Assembly: GCF_013623835.1 (NCBI RefSeq)
Contig: NZ_JABKDE010000002.1
Span: 434,001 to 498,000 of the forward strand
Direction: 5' to 3'
DNA: 64,000 nt
Origin: Brevibacterium oceani
GTDB taxonomy: Bacteria; Actinomycetota; Actinomycetes; Actinomycetales; Brevibacteriaceae
Shown here: in pieces, positions 43,892 through 52,063 of the stretch
Numbering within the stretch: position 1 is the first letter of the stretch
How the letters are laid out: each line of letters opens with the position of its first letter
The notes under the pieces: model-generated
Told to the model about the DNA's origin: nothing
Databases searched by the model: none
What the model saw: only the letters and a program-made list of their open reading frames with translations
Program-made: the position numbers and the translations under genes

Positions 43892-43916
43892 GTCCTTGGT
43901 CCTCTCTGTGTATGCA

Positions 43917-43953
43917 GAAGGCCCCCGAACCGCTGAGGGATTCGGGGGCCTTC
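43917..43953 (-). terminator. Stem-loop terminator
   Basis: GAAGGCCCCCGAA and TTCGGGGGCCTTC form a perfect 13-bp stem after the 43979-44545 gene. Confidence 0.75.
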
Positions 43954-43978
43954 GTGTGCGTCCGAGTCGCTGCGCCCG

Positions 43979-44545
43979 TCAGCCGACGGCCGGCTCGTCC
44001 TGCTCGACGGCGGGGGCCTCAGCCGCAGCCTCCTGGGTCTGCTCCGGCTCGTTCTGCTTGGCGGCCTTCGCGGCGTCGCGCGCCTCGCGCATCGCGTCGA
44101 ACTGGTTCGCGATCGTGTCCTTGTCGACCTTGAACTCGCCGGGCTCGACCTTCTTGGTGTTGACCACCAGACCGGAGCCGTTGGTCGACGGCATCACGCT
44201 GCCCTTGAGGCCGTAGACGGTGCCGACCTCCTTGCCGTCCTTGGTCACCAGGGGCTCCTTGTTGGGTCCGGCGGCCTTGACGATCTCCTCCAGCTGACCC
44301 TTGGAGTAGGGAGCGCCGTTGCTGAAGCGCTGGCGTCCGTTGGCGTCGAGGACGGGCTTGCCCTCCGCGTCCTTGCGCGCCTCCGACTTGAGGTTGAGGT
44401 TCGTCTGACCCTTCGCTCGGGGGTCGCGGGCGTCGACCTGGATGTCGGCGTAGTGCGACTTCCCATCCTTGGTCTCGCCGTTGTTGTAGACCTTCGCCAC
44501 GAGGTTGACTCCGGTCATCGCACCCTTGCCCTGCAGCATCACCAT
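43979..44545 (-). CDS. Hypothetical protein, beta-rich with acidic tail
   Basis: A 188-residue protein. Residues 1-145 look beta-rich and Lys-rich; the end is Gln/Glu/Ala/Pro-rich. Beta core plus acidic flexible tail is a plan found in single-stranded-DNA-binding proteins and in the 6246-7130 protein, but there is no clear motif. AAAGGA precedes ATG 44545. It lies next to the relaxase gene and its own regulatory region. Confidence 0.55.
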   Translation of the reverse strand: MVMLQGKGAMTGVNLVAKVYNNGETKDGKSHYADIQVDARDPRAKGQTNLNLKSEARKDAEGKPVLDANGRQRFSNGAPYSKGQLEEIVKAAGPNKEPLVTKDGKEVGTVYGLKGSVMPSTNGSGLVVNTKKVEPGEFKVDKDTIANQFDAMREARDAAKAAKQNEPEQTQEAAAEAPAVEQDEPAVG

Positions 44546-44567
44546 GATCTCATCCTTTCGTTCAATC

Positions 44568-44695
44568 CGACCACTCGATTCGTGAGTCGGCCTTGATCAC
44601 TGGTCTGTCCGAACAGCGCCTGAGTGCCTGTCGAACGCTCTCCACATTAATACTCTATAGACGCTATCGCAAGACCCATGAGAGACGAATCGAAA
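44568..44695 (-). promoter_or_regulatory. Regulatory region upstream of 43979-44545
   Basis: This 158-base gap holds an imperfect dyad (CCGAC-ACTC with GAGTCGG, 44567-44590), an ACTCTATAG motif (44652-44660; minus strand TAGAGT), a GCGATAGCGT motif (44670-44661) and an ATTCG/CGAAT pair near 44686. Being beside the relaxase gene, it is also a candidate place for the transfer origin, but no relaxase recognition hairpin can be identified with confidence. Confidence 0.4.
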
Positions 44696-44703
44696 GATCT
44701 CTC

Positions 44704-46947
44704 TCACTCGCGCTGCGGATCATGCGACTCGTCGATCGGGTCGACGCCGGTGTCCACCGAGGTCACCGCTTCGTCCACCCGCTCCTGGACGCGGACGACG
44801 AGGCCCGCGTCGAGCGACGAGGCCCGTGAGCGGCGGGCGTGCTCCCGCTTGGCCTCCTCGGCGCGCAGCTCGGCGATCCTGGACCGCAGCGTCGCCTGCC
44901 CGTCGCCGGGCATCTCCTCGGCGGTGCGCACCATCGAGGCCACGTCGTCGACCGGGAGGTCGGAGATCGCCTCCGCCTGCCCGGAGGAGTCGAGGTAGTC
45001 CATGGCCGCCAGCAGACGCCGACGCCTCTCGTGGGCCGCGGACACGAACTCCTGCCGCACGGCCTCGCCGACCTCCACGTCGGCGACGAAATCGTAGCCG
45101 AGGTGGTGCAGGTCGAGGCCCTTGACCTCGTCGAAGGGATGCTCCGCCCCCGGCACGACGGCGATCCCGTCTCCGGGCTTCGGCTCGTCGTCGCCCGTCC
45201 CGTCCCCTCGGTCGGCACGCAGGACCAGTCCCGCGGAGGACAGCTCTGCCCGGAGGTCGTCGAGGCGTTCGTCGTAGACGGCGGTCATGGAGCGGATCCG
45301 GTCGTCGAGCACCGCACGCCCTGCACGACCCTCGGTGAGGTGCCGTCCGCCGGGCTGGTCGTAGATCTCGCGCCCCATCGCTTCGGCGGCCTCGGCGTCC
45401 TTCATCCGCTGCAGCGAGGCGTCACCTCGCAGAGCGATCAGCGAGAGCAGGCGCTGTCCGTAGTCGGCCACGGCCTGCTGCTGCTCGGCCCACTGGCTCG
45501 CGTCGGCGAGGAAAGGGAGGAAGTGCTGGTACTTCGCCACCAGTCTGCGGTGGAAGTCCGCCTCGAACCGGTAGAAGTCGTAGAGGGGGCGGGAGTCCTC
45601 CGCCTCGACGTCGGCCCGCTGGGCCTTCTCCCACTGCCGGGCGAGGTCGCGGTAGGACTTCGCGCGGTCGCTGTGGTGGCGCAGGCGCGACCCGTACGAG
45701 CGCAGGCGGAAGCCGAAGGAGATCAGGTCGTCCTCCGCCTCGCGGCCCGCTGCCTGCTCGTCGGCGGCCATGACGGCCAGCTGGTCGTCGTCCATGCTCA
45801 TGACCTCGAGCATCGGTGTGCGCACCCGCAGCTCGGACTCGGGCAGGGCGCGCAGCATCTGGTAGACGCCGTTGACGGCCCGCTCGGTGATCTGGCCCCG
45901 GCCGCGCTCGACGAGGGCGCGCCACTCCTGCGCCGACAGGCCCTCGTTCTCGCGTCGCCTGTCGGCGTAGCCTACGATCCTCTCCATGGCCGCCGGCAGC
46001 GGGGACCCCGCGCGCTCCAGCTGCTCGTCGACGAGCTCGGCGACCACGCGGTTCGCCTTGCGCATGCTCGGATGGTTCGACCCAGCGCGCCACAGGCTCC
46101 GGTCGGCGGGCAGGCACGCCAGGAGGAACTGGGGGAGCGAGTCCTGTCGGATCCGGTCGTGGGCCCAGCGCTTGATGAAGGTCGTGACGTTGCGCCGCTC
46201 GTAGCCCACGGCGCTGGAGAGGTGCGCGACGGCCTGCTTCTCGTCGAGGTAGGCGTCGATCCCTCGGCGCAGTCGCGAGCGGTGCTTGTCGAGCAGCTTG
46301 CCGCGCTGCGTGCCGTCCCTGGTGACCTGCCCCGTCCCGGCATCATAGGCGGCGAGGTGGCAGTGGACATGCTCGGTGTCGACCTGGATGACGCCGACGT
46401 AGCGGAGGTCGTCGAAGCCGCCCGAGCCGGACGCCATGCGGTCAAGACCGTGCATGATCGCCATCCGCAGCTTCATCTGGTCGATGTGGCCGCGGTAGCC
46501 CCCGCGGCCGGAGAGCACGAAGTCCTCGTCGACGATCCCGTGCCGCTTCAGGTAGGCCTCGTCGAAGGACAGCACTGTCTTGAGCACCGTCTTGCCGGAC
46601 TCGAAGCCCCGCTGGATGTCCGCCGACGCCGCCTTCAGCTGGTCGTCCGACAGCGATGCCGAGCCGTAGCCGAACGCCACGCCTCCGTCGCCCTGCGCCT
46701 GGCGCATCTCCGTCTTGGCCGCCGACCTGGACAGGCCGGCGTGCTCGACGGCTGACTCTCGCGCCATGTAGCGCATGATGAAGTCGTCGGTGCGCAAGCG
46801 CTGGATCGGAGCCAGCGACTCCGTCGCCTGCTCCCGGGCCATGTACCGGGTCACGTACGCCCCCGGCGTCCCGCCGCGAGAACCCTTGCCGCCCGGCAAC
46901 GGCAGGCTGTACTCGTTGACCACGATGATGTCGGTCTTCAGCGGCAT
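44704..46947 (-). CDS. Conjugative relaxase (MobP-like)
   Basis: A 747-residue protein. The metal-binding histidine cluster is in TEHVHCHLAAYD (His193, His195, His197). Candidate nicking tyrosines are in the N-terminal GAYVTRYMARE (Tyr31, Tyr35). A second copy of the RYMARE hexapeptide follows about 30 residues later. The C-terminal 500 residues are helical with Arg/Glu-rich segments. Relaxases nick at oriT, stay bound to the 5' end and pilot the strand to the coupling protein. ATG 46947 is chosen because AAGGAG lies upstream; the MobP assignment is from the HVHCH pattern only. Confidence 0.8.
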   Translation of the reverse strand: MPLKTDIIVVNEYSLPLPGGKGSRGGTPGAYVTRYMAREQATESLAPIQRLRTDDFIMRYMARESAVEHAGLSRSAAKTEMRQAQGDGGVAFGYGSASLSDDQLKAASADIQRGFESGKTVLKTVLSFDEAYLKRHGIVDEDFVLSGRGGYRGHIDQMKLRMAIMHGLDRMASGSGGFDDLRYVGVIQVDTEHVHCHLAAYDAGTGQVTRDGTQRGKLLDKHRSRLRRGIDAYLDEKQAVAHLSSAVGYERRNVTTFIKRWAHDRIRQDSLPQFLLACLPADRSLWRAGSNHPSMRKANRVVAELVDEQLERAGSPLPAAMERIVGYADRRRENEGLSAQEWRALVERGRGQITERAVNGVYQMLRALPESELRVRTPMLEVMSMDDDQLAVMAADEQAAGREAEDDLISFGFRLRSYGSRLRHHSDRAKSYRDLARQWEKAQRADVEAEDSRPLYDFYRFEADFHRRLVAKYQHFLPFLADASQWAEQQQAVADYGQRLLSLIALRGDASLQRMKDAEAAEAMGREIYDQPGGRHLTEGRAGRAVLDDRIRSMTAVYDERLDDLRAELSSAGLVLRADRGDGTGDDEPKPGDGIAVVPGAEHPFDEVKGLDLHHLGYDFVADVEVGEAVRQEFVSAAHERRRRLLAAMDYLDSSGQAEAISDLPVDDVASMVRTAEEMPGDGQATLRSRIAELRAEEAKREHARRSRASSLDAGLVVRVQERVDEAVTSVDTGVDPIDESHDPQRE

Positions 46948-46976
46948 GCCGCCTCTCCTTCCTCTGGGTGCGCGCA

Positions 46977-47006
46977 GGCCCCGGCGAGACATCGCCCGCC
47001 GGGGCC
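46977..47006 (-). terminator. Stem-loop terminator
   Basis: GGCCCCGGCG and CGCCGGGGCC form a 10-bp stem between the 47023-48048 gene and the relaxase gene. Confidence 0.65.
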
Positions 47007-47022
47007 CGTGAGCGCGATCGGA

Positions 47023-48048
47023 TCAGTCCCCGTAGCTCTTCGCAGACGCGTCCTCGCCGTGATCGAGGTCCGCCGCCCGCTCGACGGCCCGGCGCTTGCG
47101 CTCCTCGAAGCTCGGTCCGGCGTCGGGGAGGTCGGCGACGTCATCACCGAGGCTCAGGTCCAGATCGAGGTCGCGGCGAGTCGGAGCGGGATCCGTGCTG
47201 CGCTCCTCGACCGCCTCGGCCTCGTCGTGCACAGCCACCCGATCGCGGTAGAGGTTCTCCGGGGTACCGTCCTGGCTCTCCAGCTCGGCGCGGTACTGCT
47301 CGGCCTCGGCCTCGATGGCCTCACGGGCCCGAACGAGCCCCGTCGACACGCTGTCGGCCGCCGGCTGCGCCGCAGCCTCGACCCGGCCCTCCGGGATCCG
47401 CTGGCCGACCGAGTCCACCTCGAACTCATCCTCGGAGAACAGCGAGTTGATCGCGTCCGAACGAGCCTTCAGACCCCGCTCGTCGACGGCCGCCTGCTCC
47501 TCGCGGTGCACGCCTGCTGTGTGGTCGGCGAAGTATTCGGTGACGTCGTAGCCGCTCGACTCCAGGTCGACCTCGAGGCCGCCGGTGCCGTGGACCCGGG
47601 TGAAGACCACCGGTGCACCGTTGTCGGCCTCCGTGCCCGTCGGGGCGAGCACGAGCATGTCGATCTTCGCGGGCAGCTCCCACGGGATGTCGGTGATCGA
47701 CTCGGGCACGACGAAGGCATTGGTGAAGTAGCCCTTGCGGGCCAGGGCGACCAGCTGCTCGTCGTCGAACTCGTAGTAGGCGTCGACACGCTCACCCTGC
47801 CCGGGGGAGTAGTCGACCTCCGAGATGCCGTAGAGGATCCCGCTGGGCGGGGTCACCGTCCTCAGCTCTCCGGACAGGTGGAGGTAGGGCCGGTGGTTCT
47901 CGTCCTTGCCCCGATGCTTGAGCTCTGCGGATTCGACGAGGACCGTGATCTCCGCGTCGAGGTCCTCGTAGCCGAACGCGTCGACTCCGTGCTCGCGCAG
48001 GACACGGTCGGCCCACACGTCGTTCATCATCAGTCCTGCGGTGCGCAT
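47023..48048 (-). CDS. Hypothetical protein of the transfer region
   Basis: A 341-residue soluble acidic protein. The first 190 residues seem to be a compact alpha/beta domain (MRTAGLMMNDVWADRVLREH start), the rest helical and charged. The ATG overlaps the stop of the upstream membrane gene (TAATG), so translation is coupled. No family recognised; a cytoplasmic accessory of the channel or relaxosome is possible. Confidence 0.6.
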   Translation of the reverse strand: MRTAGLMMNDVWADRVLREHGVDAFGYEDLDAEITVLVESAELKHRGKDENHRPYLHLSGELRTVTPPSGILYGISEVDYSPGQGERVDAYYEFDDEQLVALARKGYFTNAFVVPESITDIPWELPAKIDMLVLAPTGTEADNGAPVVFTRVHGTGGLEVDLESSGYDVTEYFADHTAGVHREEQAAVDERGLKARSDAINSLFSEDEFEVDSVGQRIPEGRVEAAAQPAADSVSTGLVRAREAIEAEAEQYRAELESQDGTPENLYRDRVAVHDEAEAVEERSTDPAPTRRDLDLDLSLGDDVADLPDAGPSFEERKRRAVERAADLDHGEDASAKSYGD

Positions 48049-48569
48049 TACTTGCTCCTCTTCCGATTGTTCTTCTTGCTCGTTCGGTTCGTGGTCTGAG
48101 CCGAGGTCGGCTCGGTCTCGGCGTCGACACCCTTGATCTTGTCCAGTCGCTCCGTCGCCCAGCGCCACATCCGACGCATGAGGACGACCTCGCCGACGAC
48201 GACCAGGGCGACGATCGAGGCCAGCGGCAGCAGCCACATCGCGATGGAGGCGTCGCTGAGGAGGCCGGGGTCGCCCAGCCCCGACTGCTGGTGCAGCCAC
48301 AGAGCCAGCTGGGGAATGACCACCGTCGCCGTGAGCATGGCCAGCAGGTAGTCGGCGGTGATCACCAGCAGGCGCAACACCACCGTCCACGACAGGACGG
48401 AGAGCCATCCGCGCTCGGACGCTCTCTCCGCGCGCTTCTGCGCCGCCCGTTCCCGCCAGAGGCCGAAACGAGTGATCTTCGCCGCCTGCTTCGCTGGCTT
48501 CTTCGCTTTCGTCGGAGCCTTCTCGGCGTCCTTCTTCGTCTTCTCGACGTCCAGTGTCGTCGTGCTCAT
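48048..48569 (-). CDS. Membrane protein of the transfer region
   Basis: A 173-residue protein with a Lys/Ala-rich cytoplasmic N-terminus (about 35 residues), two membrane helices (about 65-88 and 112-135) and a basic C-terminus ending KKNNRKRSK. Coupled to the next gene by a one-base overlap. It follows the four VirB8-like genes, so a channel role is likely, but no family is recognised. Confidence 0.6.
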   Translation of the reverse strand: MSTTTLDVEKTKKDAEKAPTKAKKPAKQAAKITRFGLWRERAAQKRAERASERGWLSVLSWTVVLRLLVITADYLLAMLTATVVIPQLALWLHQQSGLGDPGLLSDASIAMWLLPLASIVALVVVGEVVLMRRMWRWATERLDKIKGVDAETEPTSAQTTNRTSKKNNRKRSK

Positions 48570-48625
48570 GCCTGCCTGTCCTTCGTCTCGTGTCGTCGTT
48601 CGGTGATGCGTCTCGGATCGACGGG

Positions 48626-49321
48626 TCATCCGCCGGTCCCCTTCTTGTCGGAGCCCTCGTCGAGGAGGGCGTCGCGGGACTTGGTCTCGGTGCGGTAAAC
48701 GTCCAAGCGGGTCACGGTCCCGTCCTGCGCGGTGGAGAAGCTGAGCAGGACGAACTCGCTCGGTCCCGCCTCGTCCTCGTCGAGCACGACCGGGTCGAGA
48801 CGAGCCACGCCGACGTAGGAGTAGTCGAGGCCGCTGATCCCGCCGACGTCGATGCTCAGATCGCTGATCCGGTAGACCGTCCCGGATCCCTGCGCCGCGC
48901 CGGTGGCCGACATCCACTCCGGGACGAATTCCGTCAGCGCGCGCGAGTCCGGGCCGAGCACTTTGTACCGGGCGTCGAGCAGAGCCTGCGTCTCGGCGAC
49001 CGACCTCGTCGACGACGAGGTCCCAGTCAGCGTCAGCAGCAGGCCTCGTCCCGTCGCCCTGTCCCGGGCCACCCGCTCCACGTCAGCCCCCGGCAGCTTC
49101 GCGAGCAGCTGCTCGTGCTTGGTCGCCAGCTCGTCCTCGGCCTCATCAGCCTGGGTTCGCAGCTCAGCGATGGCCTCTTGTGCGTCAGCCTCGGCTGCCG
49201 CCGAGTCGCCGCCGAGCATCGGCAGCGCCAGAGTGCCCACAGAAGCCGTGAGCAGCAGCCCTGCGCCGCCGACCATGATCGTTCCGGCCCTGCGGCGCAG
49301 CCTGGTCCTGAGGTCGCTCAC
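48626..49321 (-). CDS. VirB8/TcpC-like membrane protein, type B copy 2
   Basis: A 231-residue bitopic protein: a short basic N-terminus, one membrane helix (about 14-36), a coiled stretch and an extracellular domain. It shares landmarks with the 50222-50929 protein: ETQALLDA/ITALLDAA, LTEFVPEW/LTDFMPPS, FVLLSFSTAQDGTVTRL/MLLFVSIDGDGKITEL. The plan (helix plus NTF2-like domain) is that of VirB8 and TcpC channel proteins; the fold is inferred. It overlaps the 49318 gene by four bases. Confidence 0.65.
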   Translation of the reverse strand: MSDLRTRLRRRAGTIMVGGAGLLLTASVGTLALPMLGGDSAAAEADAQEAIAELRTQADEAEDELATKHEQLLAKLPGADVERVARDRATGRGLLLTLTGTSSSTRSVAETQALLDARYKVLGPDSRALTEFVPEWMSATGAAQGSGTVYRISDLSIDVGGISGLDYSYVGVARLDPVVLDEDEAGPSEFVLLSFSTAQDGTVTRLDVYRTETKSRDALLDEGSDKKGTGG

Positions 49322-50136
49322 AGTCCCTTCACCTCCAGCTTGAGGGCCTCGCCCGTCGTCGTCGTGCCCTGCTTCACGTTCGAGAACGTGCCGCGGGTCA
49401 TGTCATAGGTCGCGGTCGCCCAGGCGAGCACGGCGGGCTCCTCTCCCTCTGCTGTGCGCGTCTGCACGGCGAGCCAGGTCACCTCGATCGTGCTGTCGGG
49501 CTCGATGCCGTAGGGGACCTGGGCCTCCCACCGGAACCCGGAGTCGAACCCCATCGGAAGCCCGGTTCCGGCCGGGACGTCCGCGTCGGCAGCCAGGAGG
49601 TACCAGGGGCGCAGCTCGGCCTGGTCCGTGCCAGGGGCGAACAGGGGGATGAGGGTGCGCAGGCTCGACTGCACGGCATCCTCGTCCAGCGACCCAGATG
49701 CGGCCGAGGCTGGTGTGAGGAGGCGGTAGTCGTTCTGCAGGTCGGCCACCTGGTTCGCCGCGACCTGCACGCGGCTCAGCGAGGCCTCCGCGTCGTCGAC
49801 CTCGGGTAGCGAGTCCGCCTTGACCTCCGCCTCGGTGACGCGTGTCTTGAGCTCGAAGGCCGTCCGCTCGGTCTCCTCGCTCACGGAGACGTCCCCGCCG
49901 CCGAGGACAGAGGAGACGACGAAGCAGATCGCCGCAAGGGCGATCATGCCGACGCCGGAGATCGCTGCCCTCGGACTCATCAGGGGCCCGTCGGCGACCT
50001 CAGGCGCATCGCTCGTCGCGGTCTCGGGGTCGTCGGCGGGGCGTCCCGCGTCGTCCTTCGCGGCGGCGACGAAGCGCTTCTGGTACCGCGACCCCGGGGC
50101 CTGAGCCCCCGACTCGTCACTCTCTGTCGATGCCAT
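49318..50136 (-). CDS. VirB8/TcpC-like membrane protein, type A copy 2
   Basis: A 272-residue bitopic protein: an acidic cytoplasmic N-terminus, a membrane helix (about 57-79), a coiled stretch (about 85-135) and an extracellular domain. The end (VTWLAVQTRT, VLAWATATYDMTRGTF) matches the 50926-51900 protein (VVWLCRDTDT, VLAWASATYVLDEGS), so the two are paralogues. Probably part of the envelope-spanning core of the secretion channel. Confidence 0.65.
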   Translation of the reverse strand: MASTESDESGAQAPGSRYQKRFVAAAKDDAGRPADDPETATSDAPEVADGPLMSPRAAISGVGMIALAAICFVVSSVLGGGDVSVSEETERTAFELKTRVTEAEVKADSLPEVDDAEASLSRVQVAANQVADLQNDYRLLTPASAASGSLDEDAVQSSLRTLIPLFAPGTDQAELRPWYLLAADADVPAGTGLPMGFDSGFRWEAQVPYGIEPDSTIEVTWLAVQTRTAEGEEPAVLAWATATYDMTRGTFSNVKQGTTTTGEALKLEVKGL

Positions 50137-50173
50137 TCGCCCTCAACTCGCTTTTCACTCGGATACCAGCACA

Positions 50174-50196
50174 ACTCTATCAAGAGATCGAGTCGA
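50174..50196 (-). promoter_or_regulatory. Promoter-like motif TCGACT-N11-TAGAGT
   Basis: On the minus strand TCGACT (50196-50191), 11 bases, TAGAGT (50179-50174), with CTCTTGA directly before TAGAGT. Nearly identical in arrangement to 42248-42270. It separates the two VirB8-like gene pairs and would drive the pair at 50136-48626. Confidence 0.55.
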
Positions 50197-50221
50197 AAGG
50201 GAGTACGAGAGGACTGTTGAG

Positions 50222-50929
50222 TCAGTCCGAGTGGCGGATTGATCCGCTCGCCGGCACACCGGAGAGCTCAGTGATCTTTCCATCGCCGTCGATGCTGACG
50301 AACAGCAACATCTTCCGATCGGCCTGGACCTCGGCCGGGATCGAGTCGTTCTTCTCCACCGCGTCGGTGCTCATCGACGCCGTCGCGATCACCGCGTACC
50401 GGTAGACGTCGGCCCGGACGCTGACCACCTCAACCTGGGGTTCGCCGCCGAGCTTGGAGTTCAGGCCTTCGCTGTCGATGTAGTAGTACCGGGTCCCTTC
50501 GGAGTCCTCGTTGAATCGGCTCGGCGGCATGAAGTCGGTGAGGAACGGTCCGTCCTCGCTGAGGCCGTAGGTCTCCTTGACGTCGGCGCGCGCGGTCTCG
50601 TAGCCCTTGCCCGAGTCCCAGGTGAACGCCGCATCGAGCAGCGCTGTGATCGTCTGTGCGTCCTGGGTCGCCCGTCCCGAGTCCACGCCGAGCGCGGCGA
50701 AGGCGTCGTCGTCGATCTTCTCCTCGTTCGCCTGCTGGATCGATGCCAGCTCGTCGTCGAGGTCCTCGATCCTCTGCTCCTGGGCCTCCAAGTCGCTGCT
50801 CTGGGAGGCGGCGTTCCAGATCGTCGCCGTGAGCGCCACGGCGAGCACGCCGGCCAGTGCCACGATCCAGCCGTTGCGCCGCCAGAAGCCCTGCCTCTCC
50901 GGCCGCTCCGTGGTCTGCTGAGTGCTCAT
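50222..50929 (-). CDS. VirB8/TcpC-like membrane protein, type B copy 1
   Basis: A 235-residue bitopic protein: a polar N-terminus, a membrane helix (about 21-43), a coiled stretch rich in Asp/Glu/Gln and an extracellular domain of about 150 residues. Paralogue of 48626-49321. It overlaps the preceding type A gene by ATGA, exactly as the second pair does. Confidence 0.65.
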   Translation of the reverse strand: MSTQQTTERPERQGFWRRNGWIVALAGVLAVALTATIWNAASQSSDLEAQEQRIEDLDDELASIQQANEEKIDDDAFAALGVDSGRATQDAQTITALLDAAFTWDSGKGYETARADVKETYGLSEDGPFLTDFMPPSRFNEDSEGTRYYYIDSEGLNSKLGGEPQVEVVSVRADVYRYAVIATASMSTDAVEKNDSIPAEVQADRKMLLFVSIDGDGKITELSGVPASGSIRHSD

Positions 50930-51900
50930 CGGTCCTCGTCCTCTCCGTCCAGCTCCGGCACCGTCGTCTCCGTCTTCTCCTGCGGGCGCTGCTGCGTCGC
51001 CCCCTGGGCCGTCACGGCCACCTCGAGGTCTTGGAAGGCCCCGCTGTCCTCGCTGCCTTCGTCGAGGACGTACGTCGCACTGGCCCATGCGAGGACCTCG
51101 TCGGTGTCGGTGTCGCGGCACAGCCACACCACTGAGGCGCGCGTCGGCGCGCCCTCCTCGTCATCGAGGATCGGCATCACGGTCGAGACCGACCAGGCGT
51201 AGGCGTCCGGATCCGCCGCGACGCCGCCGTCGTAGCGCACATACCAGGCGTAGCGAGGGTCGATCTCGATGGTCGGGTCGAACTGCGGAGCAGTCGTCCA
51301 CTGATAAGCCTCATCGTCCTCGGCCACGAAGGATTCCTCGGCGAAGTAGTCCGCGAGTTCCTTGCGGTGCTCGACGACGTCGAGCATCTCGTGGCTCGGC
51401 GTGCCGTCGTCGGGCATCTTGGCCGTCGTCGCCTTCCGGTTCAGCCCTGCGAAGGCCTGCTGGGCCACGGCCACCTCCTCGGCGTCTGTGCTCGCCGCCT
51501 TCGTCAAGGACGTGATCAGCCCGGCGAGGTCCGCGTCGGCCGGGATCGCGTCGGCCTCCGCGCCGACCACCTGCTGCTCGAGCTGGGAGATCCGGCTCTC
51601 GTTGGACGCGTGCTCGGCGTCGAAGTCGCCGAGCAGGACGGAGGAGACCGCCACCGTCGCGACCACTCCCGCCCCGAGGGCCGCGGCGATCCATCGTCGG
51701 ATCGACCTTGCGCTGTCCTCGGGCGTGCGCTCGGCGCGGCGCTCCCGCCTGGCCGCGTCCCAGGCTTCGAACTTCTCCTGGAGGTCCTCGGCGTCGACTC
51801 GGCGGCGCTTGACCTCGAACTTCGGCAGCGACGGCCGCTCCACGCCCCAGATCGTCCGCGTGGTCCGCTTCTCGGCGTCCTTGTCCTGGTCCTGACTCAC
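50926..51900 (-). CDS. VirB8/TcpC-like membrane protein, type A copy 1
   Basis: A 324-residue bitopic protein: a cytoplasmic N-terminus of about 65 residues rich in Arg/Lys/Glu, a membrane helix (about 68-90), a coiled stretch and an extracellular domain ending in a Gln/Thr/Glu-rich tail. Paralogue of 49318-50136. First gene of its transcript; the promoter region lies at 51927-51965. Confidence 0.65.
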   Translation of the reverse strand: MSQDQDKDAEKRTTRTIWGVERPSLPKFEVKRRRVDAEDLQEKFEAWDAARRERRAERTPEDSARSIRRWIAAALGAGVVATVAVSSVLLGDFDAEHASNESRISQLEQQVVGAEADAIPADADLAGLITSLTKAASTDAEEVAVAQQAFAGLNRKATTAKMPDDGTPSHEMLDVVEHRKELADYFAEESFVAEDDEAYQWTTAPQFDPTIEIDPRYAWYVRYDGGVAADPDAYAWSVSTVMPILDDEEGAPTRASVVWLCRDTDTDEVLAWASATYVLDEGSEDSGAFQDLEVAVTAQGATQQRPQEKTETTVPELDGEDEDR

Positions 51901-51926
51901 CCCTGTGCTCCTCGCTCGCTGATCGC

Positions 51927-51965
51927 CTCGTATACGAATCGAGTCTATCGCGAAAGACTATTCGA
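51927..51965 (-). promoter_or_regulatory. Promoter-like motif with TCGTATACGA palindrome
   Basis: On the minus strand TCGAAT (51965-51960), 12 bases, TAGACT (51947-51942), preceded by CGCGA. Just downstream lies CTCGTATACGA (51927-51937), a palindrome found twice more before the XRE gene (56656 and 56766). Likely a regulated promoter of the first VirB8-like pair. Confidence 0.55.
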
Positions 51966-52017
51966 TAGCCATGTGCACGCCTGTCGAAAGGTCGATGCAC
52001 CACCTCTCGAACGCGAC

Positions 52018-52051
52018 GATGCCGGTGCCCGAATCGTCGAGCACCGGCATC
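52018..52051 (-). terminator. Stem-loop terminator
   Basis: GATGCCGGTGC and GCACCGGCATC form an 11-bp stem after the hydrolase gene. Confidence 0.7.
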
Positions 52052-52063
52052 AGGGGAGTCGAG

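Noticed and set aside
44546..44703. Transfer origin (oriT)
   Set aside because: The gap beside the relaxase gene has only an imperfect dyad and promoter-like motifs; no known nick sequence was recognised.
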